Source: Microbacterium sp. VKM Ac-2870 (lineage in GTDB: Bacteria > Actinomycetota > Actinomycetes > Actinomycetales > Microbacteriaceae). Taken from it: a stretch of DNA of 64,000 nucleotides. Under the pieces are notes generated by a model. That model saw nothing but the letters and a program-made list of their open reading frames with translations. It did no database searches and was not told the DNA's origin. The position numbers and the translations under genes were made by a program. The stretch lies in NCBI RefSeq assembly GCF_015350795.1, contig NZ_JADKSH010000007.1:1-64000 (forward strand), given 5' to 3'. Shown here piece by piece: positions 42,798 to 52,259 of this stretch (positions are counted from its first letter, which is position 1; every line of letters starts with the position of its first letter).

Positions 42798-43706
42798 TCA
42801 GCCGTTCGGCAGCAGCTCACCTCGGAGAAGCTCGACGAGGCCCTGCGCCGCGGCCGTCAGCGGACGACGCCGCGACCACGCCAGTGACACCTCGAACGCG
42901 GGAACGGCGTCGCCGAGCGGCACGCTGCGCACCGGCATCCCGTGGTCAGCGCGCGCCGCGGACGCAGCGAATTCCGGCACGATCGCCAAGCCCAACCCGT
43001 GCGGGACATAGGTCGCCGCGGTCGAGAGGTCGGCCACCTCGATGAGCACACGCCGCGAGACGCCGGCGTGCGCGAACGCGTCGTCGACAATGCGCCGCGA
43101 CCCGTATCCGGGCGGCAGGTCGATGAAGCTCTCGCCTTCCAGCGCGGCGAGCGCGACCCGCTCGGCATCCGCGAACCGATGATCGGCGGGTACCACCAGC
43201 ACATAGGGCGAGGAAGCGACGACCTCGCCCCGAAGACTCGCGGGCAGCGCATCGACGACCGACAGCAGCGCGACGTCGATCTCGCCGCGCTCCAGCTGCG
43301 CGACGAGCCCGGTGGAACCGAGCCCCGTCGCCCGCAACTGCACCGAGACGGCGGGGTGACGCTCGTGGTACCGCCCCAGCAGACCCGGTACGTCGACGAG
43401 GTCGACTCCCGTCATGAGACCCATCGTCACCGCACCGCGCAGTTCGGTCGCGGCGGAGGCGACCGCGTCGCCGATCTCACGCATCTGTTCGAGAACGGCC
43501 CGTGCTCGCGTGAGGAGCTCCTCCCCCGCTCCCGTGAGTCGAATCTGTCGATGCGAACGGTCGAAGAGCTCCACACCCAGTTCACGTTCGAGCTCGCGCA
43601 CCGTCGTCGAGACCGCCGACTGCGCCAGCAGCAGGCGCTCTGAGGCCCGCGTGAAGCTCAGATCCTGGGCGACCGCGGTAAAAACGGAGAGATGACGCAC
43701 GTCCAT
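42798..43706 (-). CDS. LysR-family regulator of the acetoin genes
   Basis: 302 aa from the ATG at 43706. N-terminal wHTH: MDVRHLSVFTAVAQDLSFTRASERLLLAQSAVSTTVRELERELGVELFDRSHR, followed by the effector-binding PBP2 domain to the end. The gene faces alsS across about 110 nt, the normal layout for a LysR activator of a divergent operon, as with AlsR in Bacillus and BudR in enterics. An effector such as acetate is known for those regulators, but the ligand here is not readable from sequence. An inverted repeat at 43741-43759 is a candidate binding site. The frame stays open far upstream, but this part is antisense to alsS and not coding. Confidence 0.88.
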   Translation of the reverse strand: MDVRHLSVFTAVAQDLSFTRASERLLLAQSAVSTTVRELERELGVELFDRSHRQIRLTGAGEELLTRARAVLEQMREIGDAVASAATELRGAVTMGLMTGVDLVDVPGLLGRYHERHPAVSVQLRATGLGSTGLVAQLERGEIDVALLSVVDALPASLRGEVVASSPYVLVVPADHRFADAERVALAALEGESFIDLPPGYGSRRIVDDAFAHAGVSRRVLIEVADLSTAATYVPHGLGLAIVPEFAASAARADHGMPVRSVPLGDAVPAFEVSLAWSRRRPLTAAAQGLVELLRGELLPNG

Positions 43707-43740
43707 CTCTCGATCATGCCCCCTCGTGGCATCGCTCGAT

Positions 43741-43759
43741 TCATCTCCCAGAAAGATGA
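43741..43759. promoter_or_regulatory. Candidate LysR binding site upstream of alsS
   Basis: TCATCT-CCCAGAA-AGATGA is a perfect interrupted palindrome of 19 nt in the lysR-alsS spacer. Length and symmetry fit a LysR box, although it is not the plain T-N11-A form. It lies 55 nt before the alsS start, so it could activate alsS and repress lysR. Confidence 0.45.
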
Positions 43760-43814
43760 GTGGTATCACCAACGCCGTCTTCCTCGCGCGGCCCTGCAGG
43801 CGGAGCATGGACAC

Positions 43815-45581
43815 ATGAGCATCGCATCGGTCCTCCGGCCTGTCGCGTCTGAACTGTCGGCCCCGGTCGCATCCCGTGCCGCCGACCGGATCGTCGAGGT
43901 TCTGCAGGCACACGGCGTGCGGTGGGTGTTCGGCGTGCCGGGCGCCAAGATCGACCCCGTCTTCGATGCACTCGCCGCGGTGCAGGACGACCCGACCGCT
44001 CCGCACCTGATCACCTGTCGCACCGAGCAGAACGCGGTCTTCATGGCCGCCGCGGTCGGCCGCCTCACCGGCATCCCGGGGGTCGTGCTCGTCACGAGCG
44101 GACCGGGCACCGCCAACCTCGCGACGGGCCTGCTCACGGCGACGACCGAGGGTGACCCGGTCGTCGCGATCTGCGGCGCCGTGTCGCGCTCGCAGCACCT
44201 CAAGCGTGCCCATCAGGCGATGGATGCTGTCGGCATGCTCACCTCGGTGACCGTCTCGGCGTGCGAAGTGACCTCCGCCGACAACGTCGCCGAGGCGATC
44301 GTGAACGCCTTCCGCGCCGCGACGCGCGAACCGCGCGGAGCTGCGGCCGTCGTGCTGCCCTACGACGTGTCGACGTCGACCACCGCGCGGGGATTCGCCG
44401 AGCCGATCGTGCCGGCGATCACGGGTGGGGCGGCCGCGGCATCCGTCGCTCGCGCCGCCGCACTGCTGCGCGACGCGCGCTTTCCGGTCATCCTCACGGG
44501 GGCGCGCAGCGGTGAACCACGCACGGTGACGGCGCTGCACGCGTTCTTGCGGGCGACGGGGCTGCCGGTCGTCGAGACGTTCCAGGCCGCGGGCATCATC
44601 TCTCGCGACCTGGAGGAGCACTACCTCGGCCGCGTCGGATTCGCGCGCAACCAGCCGGGCGATGTGCTGCTGCACCACGCCGATCTCGTACTGACGCTCG
44701 GTTACGACCCCGTGGAGTTCGTGCCGACGGAGTGGAACGTCGCCAAGGCGCGCCACATCGTGCACCTCGACACGGTGGCGGCCGACATCGACAACGACTA
44801 TCGACCGACGGTGGAGCTCGTCGGCGATCTCGCCACCACCCTCGACGACCTCACGCGGGCGATCGTCGGCGCGGACGGTGCCGTCGGCGCGGCCGCGGCG
44901 GGACAGCTCGCCATCGACCCCGAGACGGCACGGATCATCGACCGTGAACGTACACGTCTCGCTGAGAACACCGACCTCGGCGACCCCGATCACGACGACA
45001 GCTTCGGGCTCAACCCGGTCGCCGTTGTCGCCGGCATCCGCGCGGCCCTCCCCGACACGGCTGTCGTGCTGTGCGATGTGGGATCGAACTACCTCTACAT
45101 GGCGCGCCATTTCCGCACCTATCGACCGCGCTCGCTCATGTTCTCCAACGGACAGCAGACGCTCGGCGTCGCCCTCCCGTGGGCCATCGCCGCGAGTCTC
45201 GCCGACGCGGGCGACCCGGTGCTGTCGGTGTCGGGCGACGGCGGCTTCCTCTACTCGGCCGTCGAACTCGAAACCGCCGTCCGCGTCGGGGCGAACTTCA
45301 CACACATCGTCTTCAACGATTCGGCCTACGACATGGTCGCCTTCCAGCAGGTCGAGAAGTACGGGCGCACCGCGGCCGTCGAACTCGGTGCATACGACGT
45401 CGTGGCTTTCGCGGAGTCGTTCGGAGCCCACGGTCACCGCGTCACGCGCATAGATGATCTGGTGCCGACGATTCTCGCCGCACTCGCCGAGCCTGGCCCC
45501 TCGGTCATCGATGTTCCCGTGGACTACCGCGACAACCTCCGCCGCCTCGGCGGCGATCTGCTCGCCGACGTACTGCTGTGA
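43815..45581 (+). CDS. alsS: Acetolactate synthase, catabolic type
   Basis: 588 aa from the ATG at 43815; GGAG lies about 8 nt upstream and the longer frame to 43692 is antisense to the LysR start. ThDP enzyme with ADRIVEVLQAHGVRWVFGVPGAKIDPVFDAL, CRTEQNAVFMAAAVGRLTG (catalytic Glu), VLVTSGPGTANLATGL, and C-terminal VSGDGGFLYSAVELETAVR...IVFND (ThDP/Mg site). No regulatory ACT subunit (IlvH) is nearby, and the next gene is acetolactate decarboxylase, which marks it as the catabolic form that condenses two pyruvates to 2-acetolactate. It is controlled probably by the divergent LysR protein. Confidence 0.93.
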   Translation: MSIASVLRPVASELSAPVASRAADRIVEVLQAHGVRWVFGVPGAKIDPVFDALAAVQDDPTAPHLITCRTEQNAVFMAAAVGRLTGIPGVVLVTSGPGTANLATGLLTATTEGDPVVAICGAVSRSQHLKRAHQAMDAVGMLTSVTVSACEVTSADNVAEAIVNAFRAATREPRGAAAVVLPYDVSTSTTARGFAEPIVPAITGGAAAASVARAAALLRDARFPVILTGARSGEPRTVTALHAFLRATGLPVVETFQAAGIISRDLEEHYLGRVGFARNQPGDVLLHHADLVLTLGYDPVEFVPTEWNVAKARHIVHLDTVAADIDNDYRPTVELVGDLATTLDDLTRAIVGADGAVGAAAAGQLAIDPETARIIDRERTRLAENTDLGDPDHDDSFGLNPVAVVAGIRAALPDTAVVLCDVGSNYLYMARHFRTYRPRSLMFSNGQQTLGVALPWAIAASLADAGDPVLSVSGDGGFLYSAVELETAVRVGANFTHIVFNDSAYDMVAFQQVEKYGRTAAVELGAYDVVAFAESFGAHGHRVTRIDDLVPTILAALAEPGPSVIDVPVDYRDNLRRLGGDLLADVLL

Positions 45582-45633
45582 CGCCGTTCTCGTTCTCGGA
45601 CACCCGCCCCCTCCTCCTCCGAAAGGACCGCTC

Positions 45634-46368
45634 ATGACCACCGCCGAGCGGCACACCCTGTTCCAGACGAGCCTCATGGCGGCGCTGTTGGACGGCATCT
45701 ACGAAGACGACATGACCGTCGACGAACTGCTCGAACACGGCGACTTCGGCATCGGCACGTTCAATGCGCTCGACGGCGAGATGGTCGTGGTCGACGGCGT
45801 CGCGTATCGCTTGCGCGGTGACGGCACGGCGGCCGCGGCATCCGGAGAATCCGCCACACCGTACGCGGTCGTCACCGACTTCTCGCCGACGATCACCCGA
45901 ACCCTCCCCGACGGGGCTACCCGCGCAGAGGCCTCGGCAGCGATCGACGCCATCACCGCTTCAGCCAACTACATGTACGCGCTGCGCATCACGGGGCGCT
46001 TCCGGCGGGTGACGACCCGCACGGTCACCCGGCAGCAGAAGCCCTACCGCCCGATGACGGAGGCGACCGACGACGATGCCGTGCAGGAGTTCGATGACGT
46101 GCAGGGCACGATCGTCGCGTTCCGCACACCGCTGTACGAGCAGGGCATCGGTGTGCCCGGATGCCACGCGCACTTCATCGACGACGCGCGTACCCGCGGC
46201 GGCCACGTGCTCGACTTCACGCTCGAGCACGGCACGGTCGAGCTGTGCCTGTGCACCGATCTGCACCTGCGTCTGCCGTTGACCACCGAGTTCCGCGAGG
46301 CGGCGCTCTCGCCCGACGATCTGGCCGACCAGCTCGCCAAGACCGAGCAGCACGCCGGTCGCGCCTGA
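45634..46368 (+). CDS. alsD: Alpha-acetolactate decarboxylase
   Basis: 244 aa from the ATG at 45634 with GAAAGGA 6 nt upstream. Typical BudA/AlsD sequence: LFQTSLMAALLDGIYEDDMTVDELLEHGDFGIGTFNALDGEMV, YMYALRITGRFRRVTTRTV, PGCHAHFIDDARTRGGHVLDF with the zinc-binding His residues (HAH and GGH). It turns 2-acetolactate into acetoin in the cytoplasm. It follows alsS by 52 nt on the same strand, so the two form an acetoin operon. The stop lies 37 nt from the convergent dnaE2 stop. Confidence 0.95.
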   Translation: MTTAERHTLFQTSLMAALLDGIYEDDMTVDELLEHGDFGIGTFNALDGEMVVVDGVAYRLRGDGTAAAASGESATPYAVVTDFSPTITRTLPDGATRAEASAAIDAITASANYMYALRITGRFRRVTTRTVTRQQKPYRPMTEATDDDAVQEFDDVQGTIVAFRTPLYEQGIGVPGCHAHFIDDARTRGGHVLDFTLEHGTVELCLCTDLHLRLPLTTEFREAALSPDDLADQLAKTEQHAGRA

Positions 46369-46404
46369 GCGTTCTCGCGTGCTCTGTCACCGAGTGGGCT
46401 CGGG

Positions 46405-49400
46405 TCAGCGGAAGTCGCGGGAACGGTGACGCACGCTCACCCGCAGGTCTTCGAACGCGTCGGCGACGAGGTTGGTCACACCCTCGACAGAGCGCTCCAG
46501 CATGCCCCGGGCGATGAGCGCGGGCGCATCGCGCAGCACCCGCCGGTAACGGTCCCAGACGCCCTTCGAGCAGATCACGTTGACGAGTCCGTGCTCGTCT
46601 TCGAGGTTGATGAAGGTGATCCCGGATGCCGTCGCGGGCCGCTGCCGGTGCGTGACGAGCCCCGCCACCTCCACCCGCCGCCCGACCTCGTGCGTGCGCA
46701 GCTCACGCGAGGTGAGCACCCCGCGGGCATCGAGCGGAGCCCGGTAGTGGGTGAGCGGATGGTCGTCGGTCGAGATGCCCGTCGCCCACAAGTCGGCAGC
46801 GAGCACGTCGTGGGTGGACTGATCGCCGAACAGCGGCGGCTGCACCGCAACGAGCGAGTCGGGGAGGAACTGCGGCAGGTCTTGCGCCGCGTCGCCGGCC
46901 AGCCAGATGCCCTCGCGACGCGTGATGCCCATGCTTTCGAACGCCCCGGCTGTCGCCAGCGCCTCGACTTGCGCCGCCGTCGCGCCGGTGCGGCGAACGA
47001 GGTCGCGCAGGTCGCGGAACGGCCCCTCGGCCTCGCGTGTGGCGACGATGCGCTCCGCGAGCGGTGTACCGATGCCGGTGATGGCGGCCAGTCCTAGCCG
47101 AACGGCGAACGCGCCGTCGCGCCGGTGCGCGGCCGACTCGTCGGGAGCCGCGGCATCGAACGGCGGCACGGGCGGCTGGTGGCGGTCGGTGCAGGCCGGG
47201 ATGCCGGTGGGGGCGCCATCGCCGCCTGCGTCGACGGGTTCGAGACCGGCATCCACCCCGGAGGCGTGCAGATCGGGGCGCCGAACAGTGACGCCGTGGC
47301 GGCGCGCGTCGGCAGTCAGGGTCGCCGGGGAGTAGAACCCCATCGGCTGGGCACGCAGCAGGGCGGCCAGAAATGCCCCGGGATAGTGCAGCTTCAGCCA
47401 CGACGACGCGTAGACGAGCAGCGCGAACGACAACGAATGACTCTCCGCGAAGCCAAAGTTGGCGAACGCCTGGATCTTCGCGTAGATGTCGTCGGCCACC
47501 GCACCGACCAGCCCGTTGCGCTTCATCCCGTCGTAGAGCTTCTGGCGCACCGACTCGATCCGCTCGATGCCGCGTTTGGAGCCCATCGCCCGGCGCAGCA
47601 CATCGGCATCCTCTCCGGTGAGATCACCCACCGCCATGCCCATCTGCATCAGCTGCTCCTGGAACACCGGCACCCCGAGGGTGCGCTCCAGCACGGGAAT
47701 GAGCTTCTCGTGCGCGTAGGTCGGCTCCTCGAGCCCCAGCTTGCGGCGGACGTACGGGTGCACCGCGCCGCCCTGGATCGGCCCGGGTCGGATCAGCGCG
47801 ATCTCGATCACCAGATCGTAGAAGCGCCGCGGTTGCAGTCGAGGGAGCAACCCCATCTGCGCCCGCGACTCCACCTGGAACACCCCGATCGAATCGGCTC
47901 GGCAGAGCATGTCGTACACCGCCGCTTCCTCTTTCGGGAGGGTGTCGAGCGTCCACGTCTCTCCCGTGGCCTCGGCGATCAGGTCGAAGCAGTGCTGCAG
48001 CGCGGCGAGCATGCCGAGACCCAGAAGATCGAACTTGACGAGCCCCATCCAGGCGGCGTCGTCTTTGTCCCACTGAATGACAGTGCGCTTGTCCATGCGG
48101 GCGTGTTCGATGGGCACCACCTCCCCCACGGGACGTTCGGTGAGCACCATCCCGCCGGAGTGGATGCCGAGATGCCGCGGCGCCTTCAGCAGCTCGCCGG
48201 CGTACTCGAGCACGCGGGCGGGGATGTCGTGCGAGCCGGCGACGGCGCCGTCCCACCGCTCCACCTGTTTGGACCAGGCATCCTGTTGTCCCGGCGAATG
48301 GCCGAGCGCCTTGGCCATGTCGCGCACGGCGTTCTTCGGCCGGTACTGGATGACGTTCGCGACCTGCGCCGCACGCTCTCGCCCGTACGTGTCGAACACC
48401 CACTGGATGATCTCTTCGCGCCGGTCGGCGTCGAAGTCGACGTCGATGTCGGGCTCTTCCTCGCGCATCGCCGACAGAAACCGCTCGAACGGCAGGTTGT
48501 AGGAGATCGAGTCGATCGCGGTGATGTTCAGCAGGTAGCAGACGGCACTGTTGGCTGCCGAACCCCGCCCCTGGCAGAGGATGCCGCGACGCCGCGCCTC
48601 GGCGACGATGCCGTGCACGATCAGGAAGTACCCGGGGAAGTCCTTCTGCGCGATGACATCGAGTTCGCGCTCGATGCGCGCCCGACCGTCGGCGTCGAGG
48701 TCGGGGTACTTGCGGGGCACGGCGTCCCAGACGAGCGTGCGCAGCCACGACATCGGCGTGTGCCCGTCGGGCACCGCCATCTTCGGCAGGGCGGGTTTGG
48801 CGCGGCGCAGCGGAAAGGCGAGGTCGTCGGCGAGGGCGACCGTGCGGGCGATCGCCCCCGGATACCGTCGGAACCTGCGCGTCATCTCGGCCCCGGTGCG
48901 CAGATGGGCGCTGGCGTGCGACGGCAGCCAGCCATCCAGCTCGTCGAGGCCGCGATTGGCGCGCACCGCGGCGACCGCCGCCGCCAGGTGCACGCGCTCG
49001 GGAACCGCGTAGTGCACGTTGTTGGTCGCCAGCACCGGCAACGACCGCGCGGCGGCGAGCGCGGCGAGGATGTCGTTGTCGCGCGTGTCGGTGGGCCCGC
49101 CGTGGTCGATCAGTTCGACGTTGACCGCATCGGCGCCGAACAGCGCCACCAGTCGGTCGAGTTCGGCGGCCGCGGCATCCGGCCCTCCGGCGGCGAGCGC
49201 CTGACGCACGATGCCCTTGCGGCATCCGGTGAGAATCGCCCAGTGACCGCCGCTGCGGGCCGCGAGGTCTTCGAGGTCGTACCAGGGGCGCCCCTTCTCA
49301 CCACCCGACAACTGGGCGTGTGTGAGGGCCGCCGCCAGCCGGTGGTAGCCCTCCTCCCCGCCGGCGAGCACGAGCAGATGCGAACCGGAGGGGTCGGCCG

Positions 49401-49872
49401 CGCCCCGGCGAGCCGGGGTCGGGCCCCCGAGCAGGCTCGCCGCCGCGCCGCTCCCCCTGCCCGGAGCCGACCCGCCCGTGTCGTCCGCAACACCGGTCTC
49501 GCTGAGGGACAGCTCCGACCCGAACACCGTCTTCACCTGCAGCTGCTCGGCAGCCTCGGCGAAGCGGACGATGCCGTAGAAGCCGTCGTGGTCGGTGATG
49601 GCCAGGGCGTGCAGCCCCAACCGCTCGGCCTCCTCGGCCAGCTCGGCGGGCGAAGAGGCGCCGTCGAGGAAGGAGAACGACGAATGCGCGTGCAGCTCGG
49701 CGTACGGCACCGCATCGGCGGGGCGTGCGATCGGGGGCGCCTCGTACTTTCCCCGCTTGCGCGAAAAGGCCGGGCCGTCGCCGCCGTCGGGCTCTTTGTC
49801 GCCGCCGATGGCCGGAGCACCCAGCAGCCGGGCCATCTCCGACCACCGGACGGAGGGATTGTTGAACCCCAT
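46405..49872 (-). CDS. dnaE2: Error-prone DNA polymerase DnaE2 (ImuC)
   Basis: 1155 aa. N-terminal PHP domain begins YAELHAHSSFSFLDGASSPAEL and includes LAITDHDGFYGIVRFAEAA. The polymerase domain has CQGRGSAANSAVCYLL, EEPDIDVDFDADRREEI (the three Asp of the active site) and RAAQVANVIQYRPKNAVRDMAKALG. A C-terminal OB-fold ends the protein. Compared with replicative DnaE1 it is about 30 residues shorter and sits in an imuA'-imuB-dnaE2 cassette, which defines the translesion form. It begins 16 nt after imuB and is presumed to be LexA-controlled through the box at 52231. Confidence 0.95.
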   Translation of the reverse strand: MGFNNPSVRWSEMARLLGAPAIGGDKEPDGGDGPAFSRKRGKYEAPPIARPADAVPYAELHAHSSFSFLDGASSPAELAEEAERLGLHALAITDHDGFYGIVRFAEAAEQLQVKTVFGSELSLSETGVADDTGGSAPGRGSGAAASLLGGPTPARRGAADPSGSHLLVLAGGEEGYHRLAAALTHAQLSGGEKGRPWYDLEDLAARSGGHWAILTGCRKGIVRQALAAGGPDAAAAELDRLVALFGADAVNVELIDHGGPTDTRDNDILAALAAARSLPVLATNNVHYAVPERVHLAAAVAAVRANRGLDELDGWLPSHASAHLRTGAEMTRRFRRYPGAIARTVALADDLAFPLRRAKPALPKMAVPDGHTPMSWLRTLVWDAVPRKYPDLDADGRARIERELDVIAQKDFPGYFLIVHGIVAEARRRGILCQGRGSAANSAVCYLLNITAIDSISYNLPFERFLSAMREEEPDIDVDFDADRREEIIQWVFDTYGRERAAQVANVIQYRPKNAVRDMAKALGHSPGQQDAWSKQVERWDGAVAGSHDIPARVLEYAGELLKAPRHLGIHSGGMVLTERPVGEVVPIEHARMDKRTVIQWDKDDAAWMGLVKFDLLGLGMLAALQHCFDLIAEATGETWTLDTLPKEEAAVYDMLCRADSIGVFQVESRAQMGLLPRLQPRRFYDLVIEIALIRPGPIQGGAVHPYVRRKLGLEEPTYAHEKLIPVLERTLGVPVFQEQLMQMGMAVGDLTGEDADVLRRAMGSKRGIERIESVRQKLYDGMKRNGLVGAVADDIYAKIQAFANFGFAESHSLSFALLVYASSWLKLHYPGAFLAALLRAQPMGFYSPATLTADARRHGVTVRRPDLHASGVDAGLEPVDAGGDGAPTGIPACTDRHQPPVPPFDAAAPDESAAHRRDGAFAVRLGLAAITGIGTPLAERIVATREAEGPFRDLRDLVRRTGATAAQVEALATAGAFESMGITRREGIWLAGDAAQDLPQFLPDSLVAVQPPLFGDQSTHDVLAADLWATGISTDDHPLTHYRAPLDARGVLTSRELRTHEVGRRVEVAGLVTHRQRPATASGITFINLEDEHGLVNVICSKGVWDRYRRVLRDAPALIARGMLERSVEGVTNLVADAFEDLRVSVRHRSRDFR

Positions 49873-49888
49873 CAGTCACCCCGTCCCA

Positions 49889-51505
49889 TCAGTCGTACCG
49901 CCCCTCGATCTGCCAGACCCCCTCCTCGCAGACCAGCAACCACGCCCCCTGCGCGGCGTCGACCACTTGGAAGCGATGCGCCCGACGCGCCCGCGCAGGA
50001 TCCCATTCGCGTTCGATCACCGGCCACGGACCCGCCCAGGTGCGGATGCTGCGACGCCGGCCCCCGAGCTCGATCACCGCGGGCACGGCGGTCGGCTCGC
50101 CGCGGGCGTCGACCGCGATCATGTCGCCGTCGCCGTCGAGCACCGCCACCGGCATGCCTTCGGCGAACACCGTCGTGGGCAACGGATCGGGAAGTCGTCC
50201 CGGCCAGGGGCGGTCCGCGGCCCGCACCTCCCCCGCGACATCCCCCCACGGAACGAGAAGCTGACGTTCCGCGAGCCATCGGCCTCCGCCGATCTCCGGA
50301 GTGAGCACGCCCTGGTGCCCGAGCATCGCCTGCACCCGCGACAGCGCACGGTGCACCCGCTCCTCCGGCCCCGAACCGAAGAGGCGGGCGGTGTGGTGGG
50401 CCGCGGCATCCACGGCTTCGGGCTCGATGCGCACCCGTGCCACGGCGCTGCGCAACAGCTTGTGCGCCACTACCGCCCCGCTGCGTCCTGCCGCGGCGCC
50501 CGCACCTCCCGCGGCGCCCTGCTCGGCCAGCTGCCAGCGCACACGATCGACGACCGCTGCCGCATCGAACGCGCCCGGATGCAGCCACACGCGCTCGCTG
50601 CGCTCCCCGCGGTCTCCGGTGAGCACGACGCGTAGCTCGGTGCACACCAGCCCCTGCTCGCCGAGGCGCGCGATGAACTCGGCCGCGGGCACCCGGAGGG
50701 CGAACGCGATCTGATCGGCGATCTCCACGGACGGCTCGAACGCCACCTCGCGCTGCAGTTCGGGCGGAGGCGTGCGCGCCGTCACGGGTCGCGGGTCGCG
50801 CCCCGACGCAAGCGCGTACAAGCGATGCCCCCGCGCTCCGAACCGTTCGACGAGCCGGTCGGCTCCGAGTTCGACGATGTCTGCCAGCGTCTGCACGCCG
50901 AGCCGCCCGAACAGCGAGGCCAGCTCTTCGTCGAGCACCCCGACCGGCAGTGGCGCAAGAAAATCTGCGGCGGACCCGGCCGGCACGATCCGCACCGGGT
51001 CTTCTCGACGCGTTCCGGAGCGGGCGGCCTGTTCCGCCGTGAAGGTGCCGTCGGCGATGCCCACGCGCACGTCATCCACTCCGTTCTCCACCACCGCGCC
51101 CGCCAGCACGGTCGCCGCCGCCGCCTCACCGCCGAAGTAGCGTGAGGGCCCCCGGGAGTGCAGCGCACACAGGCCCGGCTGCACCACCTGCACGCCGGGC
51201 GCGATCTCCTCGATCGCCGCGATCAGCGGGGCGAATGCGCGATGGTCGCGCACCGGATCGGCCTCGACCACGCGCAGCTGAGGGCACCGCGCCTGCGCAT
51301 CGCGACGACGTTGATGGCGGCGCACCCCCTCCGCTCGCGCCGCGGATGAGCACGCCACGACCACGCCCTTCTCGAAGACGGCGATGGGCTCCTCGGCATT
51401 CAGCGGCTCGTCACCGTCGCGCGTCAGCGCCACGATCGGCCAGTCGGGAACCCAGACGACAAGACTGCGCGGGGGCGCCGGGATGGGCGGGGAGGCGGCA
51501 TCCAT
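49889..51505 (-). CDS. imuB: ImuB, Y-family polymerase-like mutasome protein
   Basis: 538 aa. The N-terminal Y-family fold (SLVVWVPDWPIVALTRDGDE, IAAIEEIAPGVQVVQPGLCALHSRGPSRYFGGE, GIADGTFTAEQAARSG) lacks the catalytic acidic triad: the metal-binding DMDAFF-type motif reads VPDWPIVAL. This is the hallmark of ImuB, an inactive adaptor that recruits DnaE2 to the sliding clamp. The gene starts one base after imuA' stops, and dnaE2 follows by 16 nt. A clamp-binding motif would be expected in the C-terminal part, but I did not pinpoint it. Confidence 0.9.
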   Translation of the reverse strand: MDAASPPIPAPPRSLVVWVPDWPIVALTRDGDEPLNAEEPIAVFEKGVVVACSSAARAEGVRRHQRRRDAQARCPQLRVVEADPVRDHRAFAPLIAAIEEIAPGVQVVQPGLCALHSRGPSRYFGGEAAAATVLAGAVVENGVDDVRVGIADGTFTAEQAARSGTRREDPVRIVPAGSAADFLAPLPVGVLDEELASLFGRLGVQTLADIVELGADRLVERFGARGHRLYALASGRDPRPVTARTPPPELQREVAFEPSVEIADQIAFALRVPAAEFIARLGEQGLVCTELRVVLTGDRGERSERVWLHPGAFDAAAVVDRVRWQLAEQGAAGGAGAAAGRSGAVVAHKLLRSAVARVRIEPEAVDAAAHHTARLFGSGPEERVHRALSRVQAMLGHQGVLTPEIGGGRWLAERQLLVPWGDVAGEVRAADRPWPGRLPDPLPTTVFAEGMPVAVLDGDGDMIAVDARGEPTAVPAVIELGGRRRSIRTWAGPWPVIEREWDPARARRAHRFQVVDAAQGAWLLVCEEGVWQIEGRYD

Positions 51506-51506
51506 C

Positions 51507-52208
51507 TCACACCGCCCGTCTCATCGGCACGGGATCCCACCGGTGCGCGTGCTCCGGCTGCGCGTGCTCGCCGAGCCGTCCGCTCTCGTCCGGCAGCAGC
51601 ATGCGGTTCGAGCGGGGCATGGGCGAACGGCGGCTGGTCACCGTGACCGTCAGTTCCCGCCCCGACAGGATGCCGTGGCCATCGCCCAGGCCCGACCACA
51701 ACGGATCGGCGACATCGATCATCGCCTCGGTCTGCGGCCACGGGCCCTGCACCAACAGCACCGCCTCCCGCTCGCGCATGCGGGCCGCCAGCCGGGCGAC
51801 CTCGCTGTCTTTCGCGCGCGTCGGGGGACGTACCGCCACCACCGGCAGGACGTCGGCGACGGTCGAGGTCACCGCGAGCCACCGCTCCCCCGGATCGGGG
51901 ATCAGCACCAGCCGCGACAGGTCGACCCCTGCGGCACGCGCCGCTTCCACCCCCAGATGCGGCATGCCGACCACGGCGCACCACGATCCGGTGCGCGACG
52001 GCTCGGCCAGCAGGGCGAACAGCAGTGACATCGATCGGCCCAACGAGTACGATCCCCCTGTCCGCAGGCCTCCCCCGGGAAGCAACGATGCCAGCGCGGG
52101 CGGCACCGGCAGCACGGGCGTGTCGAGGCGCCGTCCCTGCATGCGCTCCATCTGCGCACGCAGGGTACTCACGGTGCCCGCGACATCCGCGGCAGCAGTG
52201 CTTCCCAT
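51507..52208 (-). CDS. imuA': ImuA' (RecA-like mutasome protein)
   Basis: 233 aa from the ATG at 52208, with GTGAGG 5-6 nt upstream; a GTG at 52220 is also open. The sequence shows a RecA-type shape: LLPGGGLRTGGSYSLGRSMSLLFALLAEPSRTGSWCAVVGMPHLGVEAARAAGVDLSRLVLIPDPGERWLAVTSTVADVL. It has no clear Walker A Lys-Ser/Thr, as in other actinobacterial ImuA' proteins. It heads the imuA'-imuB-dnaE2 unit and is preceded 23 nt upstream by a perfect LexA-type palindrome. It acts with ImuB and DnaE2 in DNA damage mutagenesis. Confidence 0.85.
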   Translation of the reverse strand: MGSTAAADVAGTVSTLRAQMERMQGRRLDTPVLPVPPALASLLPGGGLRTGGSYSLGRSMSLLFALLAEPSRTGSWCAVVGMPHLGVEAARAAGVDLSRLVLIPDPGERWLAVTSTVADVLPVVAVRPPTRAKDSEVARLAARMREREAVLLVQGPWPQTEAMIDVADPLWSGLGDGHGILSGRELTVTVTSRRSPMPRSNRMLLPDESGRLGEHAQPEHAHRWDPVPMRRAV

Positions 52209-52230
52209 GCGTGGCCTCACTTCGACAGAT

Positions 52231-52246
52231 TAGAACATCTGTTCTA
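52231..52246. promoter_or_regulatory. LexA/SOS box-like palindrome
   Basis: TAGAAC-ATCT-GTTCTA is an exact interrupted palindrome close to the actinobacterial LexA consensus (TCGAAC-N4-GTTCGA); the inner GAAC/GTTC are identical. It lies between the divergent imuA' and PdxH-like genes, 23 nt before the imuA' ATG and 14 nt before the start of the PdxH-like frame, so LexA bound here would block both directions. Confidence 0.85.
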
Positions 52247-52259
52247 CTAGTTCAATGCG

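Noticed and set aside
42798..45698. A 966-codon minus-strand frame fusing the LysR protein to a long N-terminal part
   Set aside because: The part before residue 665 is antisense to alsS and has low-complexity Arg/Gly/Asp composition. The LysR start MDVRHLSVF at 43706 is a normal family start.
47125..50304. A 1,059-codon open frame on the plus strand
   Set aside because: It is antisense to dnaE2 and the end of imuB. Long antisense frames are common in high-GC coding DNA; the product is rich in Arg, His and Pro and has no motif, while the minus strand has complete DnaE2 and ImuB motifs.
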